Assembly (NCBI GenBank): GCA_002706405.1
Contig: PALN01000046.1
Span: 1-54,118 of the forward strand
Direction: 5' to 3'
Length of the DNA stretch: 54,118 nucleotides
Source of the DNA: Rhodospirillaceae bacterium
GTDB taxonomy: Bacteria > Pseudomonadota > Alphaproteobacteria > Rhodospirillales > Casp-alpha2
Shown here: positions 46,228-54,118 of the stretch, in pieces
How positions within the stretch are numbered: the first letter of the stretch is position 1
How the letters are laid out: every line of letters starts with the position of its first letter
Position numbers and translations under genes: made by a program
Notes under the pieces: generated by a model
What the model was told of the DNA's origin: nothing
The model's database searches: none
What the model saw: the letters and a program-made list of their open reading frames with translations, nothing else

Positions 46228-46431
46228 ATGAGCAACGCCCAAGTGGACCCGAAACTGCTGGAAATTCTGGTCTGTCCCGTGACCAAGGGGCCGCTGGACT
46301 ATGACGCGGCCACAGGCGAGCTGATCAGCCGCCAGGCCGGTCTTGCCTATCCCATCCGCGACGGCATTCCCATCATGCTGCCGGACGAAGCGCGTCAGAT
46401 CAAAGCCGATGCCGGGAGCCCCCATCCATGA
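46228..46431 (+). CDS. Trm112-like/YcaR-type small protein
   Basis: The 67-residue protein reads [14 protein letters not shown] at about 10-23 and [17 protein letters not shown] near 42-58, the YcaR/Trm112 pattern. Only one Cys remains of the zinc-ribbon pair in CPxCKG, as is usual in these alphaproteobacterial forms. AAGGAG lies before the ATG. The stop overlaps the next start (ATGA). Confidence 0.9.
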   Translation: MSNAQVDPKLLEILVCPVTKGPLDYDAATGELISRQAGLAYPIRDGIPIMLPDEARQIKADAGSPHP

Positions 46432-46832
46432 CCGCAAAAACAATTCAGTCGCAAACCGCGAGCGGCAATCACGGCAGCCGCCACACGCCGGTGGAACTCC
46501 GCATCAAGAAGGACGACAAGGTGCTGGAGATCGATTTCGATGACGGAACGAATTTCCGCATCCCGGCGGAACTGCTGCGCGTGGAAAGCCCCTCGGCCGA
46601 GGTCCAGGGTCACGGCCCCGGACAGAAGACCGTGATCGCCGGCCGCCGCCATGTGAACATCATCGGCGCCGAGGCCGTGGGCAATTACGCCGTGCGGCTC
46701 AAGTTCGACGACCTGCACGACACCGGCATCTATTCCTGGGATTTTCTCTACGACATGGGCACCCGCCAGGACGAGCTATGGGCGCGCTATCTCGAGGCGC
46801 TGGAAGCCAAGGGCCTGACCCGCGATCCTTGA
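46428..46832 (+). CDS. DUF971 / gamma-butyrobetaine hydroxylase N-terminal-like domain protein
   Basis: The 134-residue protein contains the domain that precedes the catalytic part of gamma-butyrobetaine hydroxylase: [20 protein letters not shown] at about 19-38, [45 protein letters not shown] near 84-115. The family's role is thought to lie in iron-sulfur handling, but that is not proved here. It overlaps the Trm112-like gene, and the next gene is convergent, two bases away. Confidence 0.88.
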   Translation: MTAKTIQSQTASGNHGSRHTPVELRIKKDDKVLEIDFDDGTNFRIPAELLRVESPSAEVQGHGPGQKTVIAGRRHVNIIGAEAVGNYAVRLKFDDLHDTGIYSWDFLYDMGTRQDELWARYLEALEAKGLTRDP

Positions 46833-46834
46833 CC

Positions 46835-47569
46835 CTAAGCGCCGGATTCTTCCGCCGAAGCGGGCAGGCGGTCCCCGGCGGCGGCCAGCAGTTCGCCGAC
46901 GACCCCGCCCTTGAGGTCGATCCCGACGCCGCATTTACAGCCCTTGCAGCCGACGCAGGCGTCCAGGCCCAGATCGACCGCGGCGTCGAGGGCCGCCCGG
47001 CGGCCGTCCTCGGTCACGCAGGGGTCGAGGCGCAAGAGTTGCAGTTTCAACAATGAAAACGGATTGCCCCAGCGATAGCCCGTCGCCGCGTCGGGCGCGG
47101 CCGCATCGTCGGCGCCGTCGGCGAAATTGCGGGCATGCATGGGACAGCCGTCGAGACAGGCATAACATTCGATGCAGGCGGTCAGCGCGTGATAGGTCTC
47201 GGGTGCTTCTTCGTTGAGGTCCGGGGCCCGTTGGTCGGCGGACAGGCGGCCCTGCAGTTGACGGGCGATGCCGTCGCGGCGCACCACCAGGTCGGCCAGC
47301 ACGGGCAGGGTCGCCAGGGGTTCGACCCGGTCGCCCTCGCGCACCCGCGCACGGCAGGCGATGCGCGGCCGTCCGTTGACGTCGACCGTACAGACCCCGC
47401 AATTGCGCGCCCGGCAGCCATAGCGAAAGGCGAGGTCCGGCAGGGTCGTTGCCTGGGCCTGCAGCAGGACGTCGAGGATCATCGGCCGTTCGCCCTCCTG
47501 GCGGGGGCGGTAGTCATAGGCGACGGTCTCGCGGACGCCGTTGCGGGTGGTGACGATGTTGATTTTCAT
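46835..47569 (-). CDS. Succinate dehydrogenase/fumarate reductase-like iron-sulfur subunit
   Basis: The 244-residue protein has the plant-type [2Fe-2S] cluster C52-x4-C57-x2-C60-x11-C72 (CRARNCGVC then IAC) and then C132IECYACLDGCP, a [4Fe-4S] motif. A later CVGCKGCKC group near the C-terminus departs from the [3Fe-4S] pattern of SdhB. It is downstream of the flavoprotein gene by 12 bases on the same strand, which makes a two-subunit enzyme. No cytochrome b or anchor gene follows. Confidence 0.85.
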   Translation of the reverse strand: MKINIVTTRNGVRETVAYDYRPRQEGERPMILDVLLQAQATTLPDLAFRYGCRARNCGVCTVDVNGRPRIACRARVREGDRVEPLATLPVLADLVVRRDGIARQLQGRLSADQRAPDLNEEAPETYHALTACIECYACLDGCPMHARNFADGADDAAAPDAATGYRWGNPFSLLKLQLLRLDPCVTEDGRRAALDAAVDLGLDACVGCKGCKCGVGIDLKGGVVGELLAAAGDRLPASAEESGA

Positions 47570-47581
47570 GGGCTGGTCTTT

Positions 47582-49549
47582 CTATTCGGCGGCGTCGGCA
47601 ACGGCGGCGGCGGGGCTGCCGGGGGTGACCGGCGGGGCCGCATCCTGGGGGCCCAGGATCGCCTGGTAGCGGCGGTCGAGGATGGGATCGAGCAGGCGGG
47701 GCGGCAACAGGCCCAGGGCCTTGGCCTGCGCCTTGCGCCAGGCGTCCTTCAGGCGCATGGCGGCAAGCCGCGCCGTCGGCGTGCGCGGGCGGCGGGCCCG
47801 CTCGGCCACGAAATTCAGCACCCCGCCCGGGCCGGGCCGGCCCCGCACCACGGTCGAATAGGGCTGGGCCAGGATCGATACCGCCGGGCGGTCCAGGCGG
47901 ACATGGCCGCCGACGCTGGCGGTCCGTTCGCGGGCGGCGGCGGTCACCGCGCGGGCCACGTCGAGCAGGCTGCGCAGTTCGACCCATTCAATGAAGGCTT
48001 GGTTCCAAAGGGTGTATTCCGGAATCGAAACGGCGGCGGCGCGCTGCGCCAGATCATCGATCACCCCATCCATACGGTCCAGGCTGGCGGCCGTGCGGGC
48101 CGGGCCGATGCAATCCCAGGCGGCCTGCTGCAGTTCGAGCTTCAGATGGGCCGGGGCCTGATCGCCCGCGCGTCCGAACGGAGCCGTCGCGGCGGCGATC
48201 AGCGGGCGGAACGCGTCGTCAGCCGGGGGGGCGTTGCGGGTCCGCGCCAGATGCGCCGCGCCGCGCCCGGCGCGCAGGCCGAACACCACGTTTTCCGTGA
48301 GCGCCGTGGAGCCCAGGCGGTTGGCGCCGAATACGCCGCCCATGGCCTGACCGGCGGCGAACAGGCCGGAAAGGCCGGCGGCCGTGGTGCCGTCGTCCGG
48401 GCCGCCGACGGACGCCCCCGTGGCGTCGACGCGGATGCCGCCCATGGTGTAATGGGCCGCGGGCCGCACTTCCCAGGCCGTCTCGCAGCGCACGGCGTCC
48501 TTGGCAAGGGCCTGGCGCGCCGTGCGGTAGGCCGAAGGCATGGAAGTTTCCAAATAACGCATGAAGCCCTTGCCGGAGCGGGGCAGGCGGGCATTCGCCG
48601 TCAGGTCCAGATAGGCCCCGCCGTTCGCCGTGCCGCGACCGTCGGCGACGGCGCGCATGATGGCGGCGGAACATTCGGCCCGGGTGCGCAGATAGACCCC
48701 GTCGAGAATGACCTTGCCGTCACGGTCGCGCAGCACGCCGAGGAAGCTGGCCGTCGACGGCTCGCCGACCAGAAGGCCTTCGTAGGATGCGGGTGCCGTC
48801 AGGCAGAAGGGCAGGAACTGCACCTGCTCCATGTCGACCAGATCGGCCCCGGCGCGGGCGGCGGCGGCGTAACCGTCGCCGGTGTTGCCGCGCATGGTGT
48901 CGGTCTTGGGAAAGTAGAGGGTATTGAGCCCGCCGGACGCCATGACCACGGCCGGCGCCCGCACGGCGACCAGAACCCCGGCCGCCGCGTGGTAGACAAG
49001 GCCGCCGACGACACGGCCCGGGGCCCCGTCCGCGGCCGGTTCGACCGCCAGGTCGAGGAACCAGGCGTCTTCCAGATAATCGATGGCGGTGCTTTCGATG
49101 ACCGCATCCCAACCCGCGTGGCTGAAGGCGACGCCGGCGTTTTTATGGCCGACGGAGCGCGCCACGGTATGGCCGCCCTTGGCCAAAGGCCGGGCATAGG
49201 GGCCTTGACGTTCTTGATTGATTTTCGGGCGCAGGCCATGGGCCCGGTACCAGTCGTAACCGGCGCGGCTGTCCTTGGCATAGGCTTCGGTCAATGCCGG
49301 CAGCGGCAGGTCGGCGCCCGAGACGCGCAGATTGTCGGACAGTTCCTGTTCCGTATCCGCGTCGCTGACCGAGGCGCGCACGGTGGCGTTGCCTTCGGAG
49401 ATCTTGGTGTCGGAACAGGCGATGGGGTCTTTGGACACGACCAACACGCGGGCGCCCTCGGCCGCCGCCGCGTCGGCCGCGGCACTGCCGGCCCCGCCCG
49501 AGCCGACCACGATCACGTCGTAGTCGCGCCATTCAATCTCAATCGCCAC
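47582..49549 (-). CDS. SdhA/FrdA-like FAD-binding flavoprotein
   Basis: The start is the GTG at 49549, eight bases after a strong GGGAGG site; the longer in-frame opening (to 49600) has no such site. The product has 655 residues, with VIVVGSGGAGSAAADAAAAEG at 13-33 for FAD. FAD-linking His of SdhA/FrdA (in RSHT) is replaced: the aligned segment is CSDT (residues 45-48), with Asp47. Dicarboxylate-site segments AHYTMGGIRVD and GVFGANRLGSTAL remain. Succinate, fumarate or another dicarboxylate may be the substrate, with non-covalent flavin. It sits with the Fe-S gene downstream. Confidence 0.85.
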   Translation of the reverse strand: MAIEIEWRDYDVIVVGSGGAGSAAADAAAAEGARVLVVSKDPIACSDTKISEGNATVRASVSDADTEQELSDNLRVSGADLPLPALTEAYAKDSRAGYDWYRAHGLRPKINQERQGPYARPLAKGGHTVARSVGHKNAGVAFSHAGWDAVIESTAIDYLEDAWFLDLAVEPAADGAPGRVVGGLVYHAAAGVLVAVRAPAVVMASGGLNTLYFPKTDTMRGNTGDGYAAAARAGADLVDMEQVQFLPFCLTAPASYEGLLVGEPSTASFLGVLRDRDGKVILDGVYLRTRAECSAAIMRAVADGRGTANGGAYLDLTANARLPRSGKGFMRYLETSMPSAYRTARQALAKDAVRCETAWEVRPAAHYTMGGIRVDATGASVGGPDDGTTAAGLSGLFAAGQAMGGVFGANRLGSTALTENVVFGLRAGRGAAHLARTRNAPPADDAFRPLIAAATAPFGRAGDQAPAHLKLELQQAAWDCIGPARTAASLDRMDGVIDDLAQRAAAVSIPEYTLWNQAFIEWVELRSLLDVARAVTAAARERTASVGGHVRLDRPAVSILAQPYSTVVRGRPGPGGVLNFVAERARRPRTPTARLAAMRLKDAWRKAQAKALGLLPPRLLDPILDRRYQAILGPQDAAPPVTPGSPAAAVADAAE

Positions 49550-49686
49550 GGATTTTGCCTCCCATCCGGTCGTTGCATCTTTTTTTCTAATGCATTTCAA
49601 CGCGATCGGGGATGGTCAATGCAAGGAAATTCCCCGCATCCGGCGCCGCCAAGGGCGCAAAGGGGAAAATTTCAGGGCCCGGGGGC

Positions 49687-50559
49687 TCAGCCGCAGGTCA
49701 GCGCCGCATCGACGGTCTGGCCCCGGAAGTACCAGGAGGGGTCGACAAACACGCCGTAGCGTTGCGTCACGCCGGCTTGGCCCTTGACCGTGAAGGACGA
49801 GACCTGCTTGGCCGCGAGCAGCATGCGCCGGGCCTTCACAACCTGCCGGTCCGCATCCAGGCGAAACACCGTGATGTTGCCCGGCGCGGGGAAGGGGGCC
49901 CCCAGATTGACGACCTTGATCCGCGCGTCGGCGCCGTCGCAGGACGCCGTGATGGCGACGTCGTGAGGTGGTTTCGGCGGATTGGCGACGACGCTACGAA
50001 GCGCGACGCGGGCGGTCTGCGGCGCTTGCGCGGTTTGCGGTGCCGGCGGCTGCGATTTCGCGGCCGGAAGGCTGTTCGGTGCCGCCACGGCCTGATCCCG
50101 GCCACTCGCCGTTGCAAAATCATTGAGCGTGCCGGCCGAGGCCATGACCGCCGCATCGGAATTCCCGCTCAGGCAATGCAGGACCTGAAGCCGCGTCCGC
50201 GCCTGGGCGATGTAGCGGTCGAGCGCGGGGCCCGTCAGATCGACCCGGCCGCCCTTGTGCCGCACGGCCAGGGGCTTGTTCTGCCGGGCCAGGGCATCGA
50301 GCCGGCGAATGCGCTCGGCCTGCAATTGAATGTAGCGCGACCAGTCCCCGGCCAGGTGCCGGTCGACGTAATCAATGACCGTCTCATGGCTGACGGTTCC
50401 CACATAGGGGTCACTGGGAAACGGGGGGCAGTCAGCGGCATCCGCCGGCCCGGCCGCCACCGCCAAGACCGCGACGCCAAGACCCGCCTGGACCAAGCGG
50501 ACGCACAACCGCCCAACCCGCGGCCTGGATCGCGCGGTGAAATCTGCTTCGGCAGACAT
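49687..50559 (-). CDS. Secreted protein of unknown function
   Basis: The 290-residue product (ATG at 50559; a TTG 18 bases upstream is also possible) has a signal peptide with a hydrophobic core LVQAGLGVAVLAVAAGPADAA and likely cleavage after Ala-Asp-Ala at about residue 42. It has a middle Ala/Pro/Gln-rich linker (about residues 155-190) and a C-terminal ITVFRLDADRQVVKARRML segment. I do not recognise a family. It lies between the flavoprotein gene and the oxygenase gene and on the same strand. Confidence 0.7.
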   Translation of the reverse strand: MSAEADFTARSRPRVGRLCVRLVQAGLGVAVLAVAAGPADAADCPPFPSDPYVGTVSHETVIDYVDRHLAGDWSRYIQLQAERIRRLDALARQNKPLAVRHKGGRVDLTGPALDRYIAQARTRLQVLHCLSGNSDAAVMASAGTLNDFATASGRDQAVAAPNSLPAAKSQPPAPQTAQAPQTARVALRSVVANPPKPPHDVAITASCDGADARIKVVNLGAPFPAPGNITVFRLDADRQVVKARRMLLAAKQVSSFTVKGQAGVTQRYGVFVDPSWYFRGQTVDAALTCG

Positions 50560-50666
50560 CGGAAGAATAACCCTCAATCCGCGTATATTAAGACGATGGG
50601 GCGTCTTATGAGGGGTAAACCTGACATCTACCTGACGACGACGGAATTAACGGCGGGGAAAAGGCG

Positions 50667-51326
50667 TCAGACCGGCTGCCCGGGAAAGGCCAGTTCGTGG
50701 GTGCTTTTCCAGGCGTCGGATACGTAATTGACGATCAGGGTCTGGCGCACGCCGGTGATCGGCTTGCGGCGGAAGCCGTGCCATGTGTCCTTGCCCGGCA
50801 CGAACACCAGGGCGCGGTTCTGGCGATGCGGGGTCGGGCCGAAGTAGTCTTCTTCCTTGGGGCCCGCATAAATGTCGGTGCCCCAGTCTTCGCCGTCCGG
50901 CGCCTGGGACAGATAGACCAGCAGGCTCAGCTTCTTGACCGAGATGTCCTTATGGGGCTCCAGCCAGAAGCCGTCCCGGTCCTGGGCGTATTCCAGACGC
51001 AGGAAGCTGCCCGCGAGGTCGATACCGCACATGTGTTCGATGCGCTTGACCGTGGCCGGATCCTGAAAACCCTGGGCGATGTCTTCGCAGACGGTGAATT
51101 CTTCGCGCCGGCCCGGATCGAAATAGCTGCGGCTGTCGTTGTTGGCGGCGCGGGCCCCCTTGGTGTACTCGACCCGGGGCGCATCGAAGGGCAGGGCGCG
51201 CAGGGCCTGGACCACCTCTGCCGTGAACACGTCGTCGAGCAGCCAATGGGCGAACGGCTCGGTCCGCACTTCGCAGGCATCGAGGCTGGCGTGAAGCCGG
51301 TCCGTATTGGCGGAGGAAGAGGTCAT
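50667..51326 (-). CDS. Fe(II)/2-oxoglutarate-dependent oxygenase (prolyl-4-hydroxylase-like)
   Basis: The 219-residue product (start at MTSSSAN, 51326; an ATG at 51338 is equally possible) has the metal triad H125xD127 (EPHKDI) and H183 (TWHGF), with R194 (GVRQTLIVNYV) for 2-oxoglutarate. The triad spacing and the KKLSLLVYLS strand before a WGTDIY segment fit the prolyl-4-hydroxylase-like group. It differs from the oxygenase at 2130. Protein or small-molecule hydroxylation is possible; context gives no clue. Confidence 0.8.
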   Translation of the reverse strand: MTSSSANTDRLHASLDACEVRTEPFAHWLLDDVFTAEVVQALRALPFDAPRVEYTKGARAANNDSRSYFDPGRREEFTVCEDIAQGFQDPATVKRIEHMCGIDLAGSFLRLEYAQDRDGFWLEPHKDISVKKLSLLVYLSQAPDGEDWGTDIYAGPKEEDYFGPTPHRQNRALVFVPGKDTWHGFRRKPITGVRQTLIVNYVSDAWKSTHELAFPGQPV

Positions 51327-51474
51327 CGTGCCGTCCATATTGGTGTTGCGCCGGCCCGCGTCGGGCCTGGGCTCTTCTGTTAAATGCTTCCGCAATGCCC
51401 GTCAAACCTTCCTGCCCGGGCCCTGGGCCTGCCACCTTGATACGCCAAGAGCCGCGCGGTCGCGGTGATCTGGA

Positions 51475-52755
51475 TCAAGCGGGCGGCGACAGCGTTTCGC
51501 CCCGCATCAGGCGCGGCAGTTCGCCGACCTCGCCCATGGCGTGGCGCATGAAATACTTTTTGACCTCGGGCAGGGCGTTGACGGTACCCAGGCCCAGATC
51601 GCGGGCTAGGCGCAGCGGCGGCACGGCGTTGGAGAACAGGCGGTTCAGGGCGTCGGTCATCCCCAGCATCAGGGAATTGTCGAACCTCCGGCCGCGCTCA
51701 TAATCCTCCAACACGGCCGCCGACCCCAGGTCGAGACCCAGGGCCTTGGCATCGGCCAGCACCTCGGCCAGAACGGCGACGTCGCGCAGGCCCATGTTCA
51801 AACCCTGGCCGGCGATGGGATGCATGCCGTGCAGAGCATCCCCCGCCAGGGCGAAGCGGGGGGCGGTGGCACGTTCGGCGACCAGCAGGGACAGCGGGTA
51901 GCTCCAGCGCGGGCCGACCAGGGCCAGAGAGCCCAGGAAATCACCGAAGCGGAGCGCCAGTTCGGCCAGGAAATCGTCATCGCCGAGCGCCATCACGGCC
52001 GGGGCCAGGGCATCCCGTTCCGTCCACACCAGGGATGATTGATGTTCCTCGCGGCCAGGTTCGCCCTTGATCGGCAGGATCGCGAAGGGCCCGGCGGCCA
52101 GGAAATGTTCATGAGCGACGAAGCCATGGGGCTGTTCATGATCGACCGTGCAGACGATGCCCGTCTGGCCGTAGTCCCAACCCGTGGTGCGGATACCGGC
52201 CCAACCGCGGGTGCGCGAGCCGCGCCCGTCGGCGCCGACGACGAGGCGCGCCGACAAGACCCGGCCGTCGGCCAGGGTCAGGGTGGCGGCCCCGTGACCC
52301 AGGTCCATGGCCGTGGGGTCGGCGGGGGCGACCACGGTCAGGTTGGCGGCGGCGGTTTGTGCTTCATATAAGGCGCGGCGCAGATGCCGGTTTTCGATCA
52401 TGTAACCGAAGGGGGCGTCGCCCACCAGGCGGTGATCGTAATGCAGAAACAGCAGCGAGCCCGCGTCGGCAACGCGGATGTCGCGGATCGGCGAGGACCG
52501 GGGACCGAGATAATCCCACAGGCCCGCCGCCACCAGCACACGATGGGTGGCCAGCGCGATGGCCGAGGCGCGCCCGTCGAAGCCGGCGTCCAGCCCGGCC
52601 TGCGGATCGGCCCGATCGACCAAAGTGACGGACAGACCGGCTTCCGCCAGCAGCACCGCCAGCGTGCCGCCGACCAGACCGCCGCCCACAATCAATACAT
52701 CGGCAATCGTGCCGTCGGATTTTGAGCCGCTGGGTAACTGCGCTGCCTGGGTCAT
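51475..52755 (-). CDS. UbiH/Coq6-family FAD-dependent hydroxylase
   Basis: The 426-residue protein starts at the ATG at 52755, behind AAAGGCGGG. It has the GGGLVGGTLAVLLAEAG FAD loop at about 23-39, VVGADGRGSRTR near 160, and GDALHGMHPIAGQGLNMGLRD near 295-315, the second FAD motif. This is the ubiquinone-ring monooxygenase family (UbiH, UbiF, UbiM); which ring position is hydroxylated cannot be told. It is transcribed away from glnK. Confidence 0.88.
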   Translation of the reverse strand: MTQAAQLPSGSKSDGTIADVLIVGGGLVGGTLAVLLAEAGLSVTLVDRADPQAGLDAGFDGRASAIALATHRVLVAAGLWDYLGPRSSPIRDIRVADAGSLLFLHYDHRLVGDAPFGYMIENRHLRRALYEAQTAAANLTVVAPADPTAMDLGHGAATLTLADGRVLSARLVVGADGRGSRTRGWAGIRTTGWDYGQTGIVCTVDHEQPHGFVAHEHFLAAGPFAILPIKGEPGREEHQSSLVWTERDALAPAVMALGDDDFLAELALRFGDFLGSLALVGPRWSYPLSLLVAERATAPRFALAGDALHGMHPIAGQGLNMGLRDVAVLAEVLADAKALGLDLGSAAVLEDYERGRRFDNSLMLGMTDALNRLFSNAVPPLRLARDLGLGTVNALPEVKKYFMRHAMGEVGELPRLMRGETLSPPA

Positions 52756-53443
<688 letters not shown>

Positions 53444-53455
53444 GAGGTTTTCCAA

Positions 53456-54118
53456 ATGCTTATTGAAAATCTGAAACACACGCTTTCGAAAGGCGCCGCC
53501 CGTTTGACCGGCGTCGTGGGAGCGGCCCTGCTGTTGCTGGCGATGTCCGGCACGGCCCATGCCGAGGTTCCCGGCGAATCTCAGTTCGTCTTCAACACGT
53601 TTTCGTTCCTGGTGCACGGCTTCCTCGTCATGTGGATGGCCGCGGGCTTCTCCATGCTCGAAGCCGGCCTGGTGCGGACCAAGAACACCGCCATGCAGTG
53701 CCTGAAGAACGTCGCGTTGTTCTCCATCGCGTCGATCATGTACTACCTGATCGGCTACAACCTGATGTACTCCGGCGTGGACGGCGGCTTCATGGGCTCC
53801 TTCTCCTTGTGGAGCCAGGACGACACGGCGGCCGCCGCCGGCAAGTTCGTCGGTGACGATGCCGTGGGTTATTCCGCGGCCTCCGACTTCTTCTTCCAGT
53901 TGGTGTTCGTCGCGACCGCGGCCTCGATCGTTTCCGGGACCGTGGCCGAACGCGTCAAGCTGTGGTCCTTCCTGGTCTTCACGGTGATCCTGACGGGCCT
54001 CATCTACCCGATCCAGGGCTCCTGGCAGTGGGGCGGCGGCTGGCTGTCCGAAATGGGCTTCGCCGATTTCGCCGGCTCCACCCTGGTCCACTCCGTGGGC
54101 GGCTGGGCGGCCTTGACC
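53456..54118 (+). CDS. amtB: Ammonium transporter, partial at the 3' end
   Basis: The reading frame is open from the ATG at 53456 (TAGGAGG ahead) to the window end, 221 codons, about half of the usual length. A signal-peptide-like segment (residues 17-36) precedes FNTFSFLVHGFLVMWMAAGFSMLEAGLVR and the transporter signature ADFAGSTLVHSVGGWAAL, which contains the first of the twin His residues of the pore. AmtB moves ammonium across the inner membrane and is blocked by GlnK. The operon glnK-amtB is the standard arrangement. Confidence 0.95.
   Translation, partial: MLIENLKHTLSKGAARLTGVVGAALLLLAMSGTAHAEVPGESQFVFNTFSFLVHGFLVMWMAAGFSMLEAGLVRTKNTAMQCLKNVALFSIASIMYYLIGYNLMYSGVDGGFMGSFSLWSQDDTAAAAGKFVGDDAVGYSAASDFFFQLVFVATAASIVSGTVAERVKLWSFLVFTVILTGLIYPIQGSWQWGGGWLSEMGFADFAGSTLVHSVGGWAALT

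Noticed and set aside
46228..46431. Loss of zinc-ribbon Cys residues in the Trm112-like protein as a sign of decay
   Set aside because: Having CPVTKG in place of CPxCKG is common in these proteins as far as I recall, so it is not evidence of a broken gene.
47135..49759. Long plus-strand open frame of about 870 codons opposite the flavoprotein and Fe-S genes
   Set aside because: It has no recognisable domains and reads as Arg/Gly/His-rich sequence, as expected for the complement of GC-rich genes. The minus-strand proteins have clear cofactor motifs.

Overview
The window is a GC-rich stretch of an alphaproteobacterial chromosome. The family content (NAD-dependent glutamate dehydrogenase of the 1,600-residue class, a UbiH-type hydroxylase, glnK-amtB, a thioredoxin-TPR protein next to a Lon N-domain protein and a Trm112-like protein) fits a member of the Rhodospirillales. 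That placement is an inference from gene style and not a measured assignment.

Positions 1-35212 form a large surface-polysaccharide island in which almost every gene is on the plus strand, many joined by 4-base stop/start overlaps. It opens with the end of a pseudaminic-acid set (pseC tail, pseF-like, pseG). A compact set of less familiar enzymes follows (2130-9368): an Fe(II)/2-oxoglutarate oxygenase, a D-2-hydroxyacid dehydrogenase, an NDP-sugar epimerase, a NeuA-like cytidylyltransferase, a methyltransferase, a TIM-barrel isomerase, an SDR and a radical SAM-SPASM enzyme. Next come a large GT-B-like protein (9404) and a CDP-6-deoxyhexose branch (rfbF, rfbG, a 3,5-epimerase-like cupin, a reductase; 11338-14627). 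From 14624 on there are glycosyltransferases, two asparagine-synthase-type amidotransferases, UDP-GlcNAc 2-epimerase, a carbamoyltransferase, a Wzx-like flippase, a Wzy-like polymerase, a UDP-HexNAc 6-dehydrogenase, a WecA/WbpL-like initiating transferase and a WbpM/CapD-like 4,6-dehydratase. Together these describe a Wzx/Wzy-dependent O-antigen or capsule whose repeat unit probably carries CMP- and CDP-activated sugars, amidated amino-uronic acids and carbamoyl groups.

The island runs straight into purH (35209), whose start overlaps the WbpM-like gene. A strong intrinsic terminator follows purH at 36805-36833. The rest is mostly core genome: a GmhA-like SIS isomerase, the giant NAD-glutamate dehydrogenase, a GT-C membrane glycosyltransferase, tRNA-Gly(GCC), a thioredoxin-TPR / Lon-N / Trm112-like / DUF971-like group, an SdhB-like and SdhA-like pair without a membrane anchor, a secreted protein of unknown function, a second Fe(II)/2OG oxygenase, a UbiH-family hydroxylase, and glnK with the first two thirds or so of amtB.

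The best candidate for something undescribed is the 2130-9368 set, which looks like a pathway to a CMP-activated sugar acid that has no local NeuB/PseI-type condensing enzyme. Other points of note are an epimerase whose catalytic Tyr is His (16752-17714), an SdhA-like flavoprotein with Asp in place of the flavin-linking His, and a possibly broken small membrane gene at 23786-24060.
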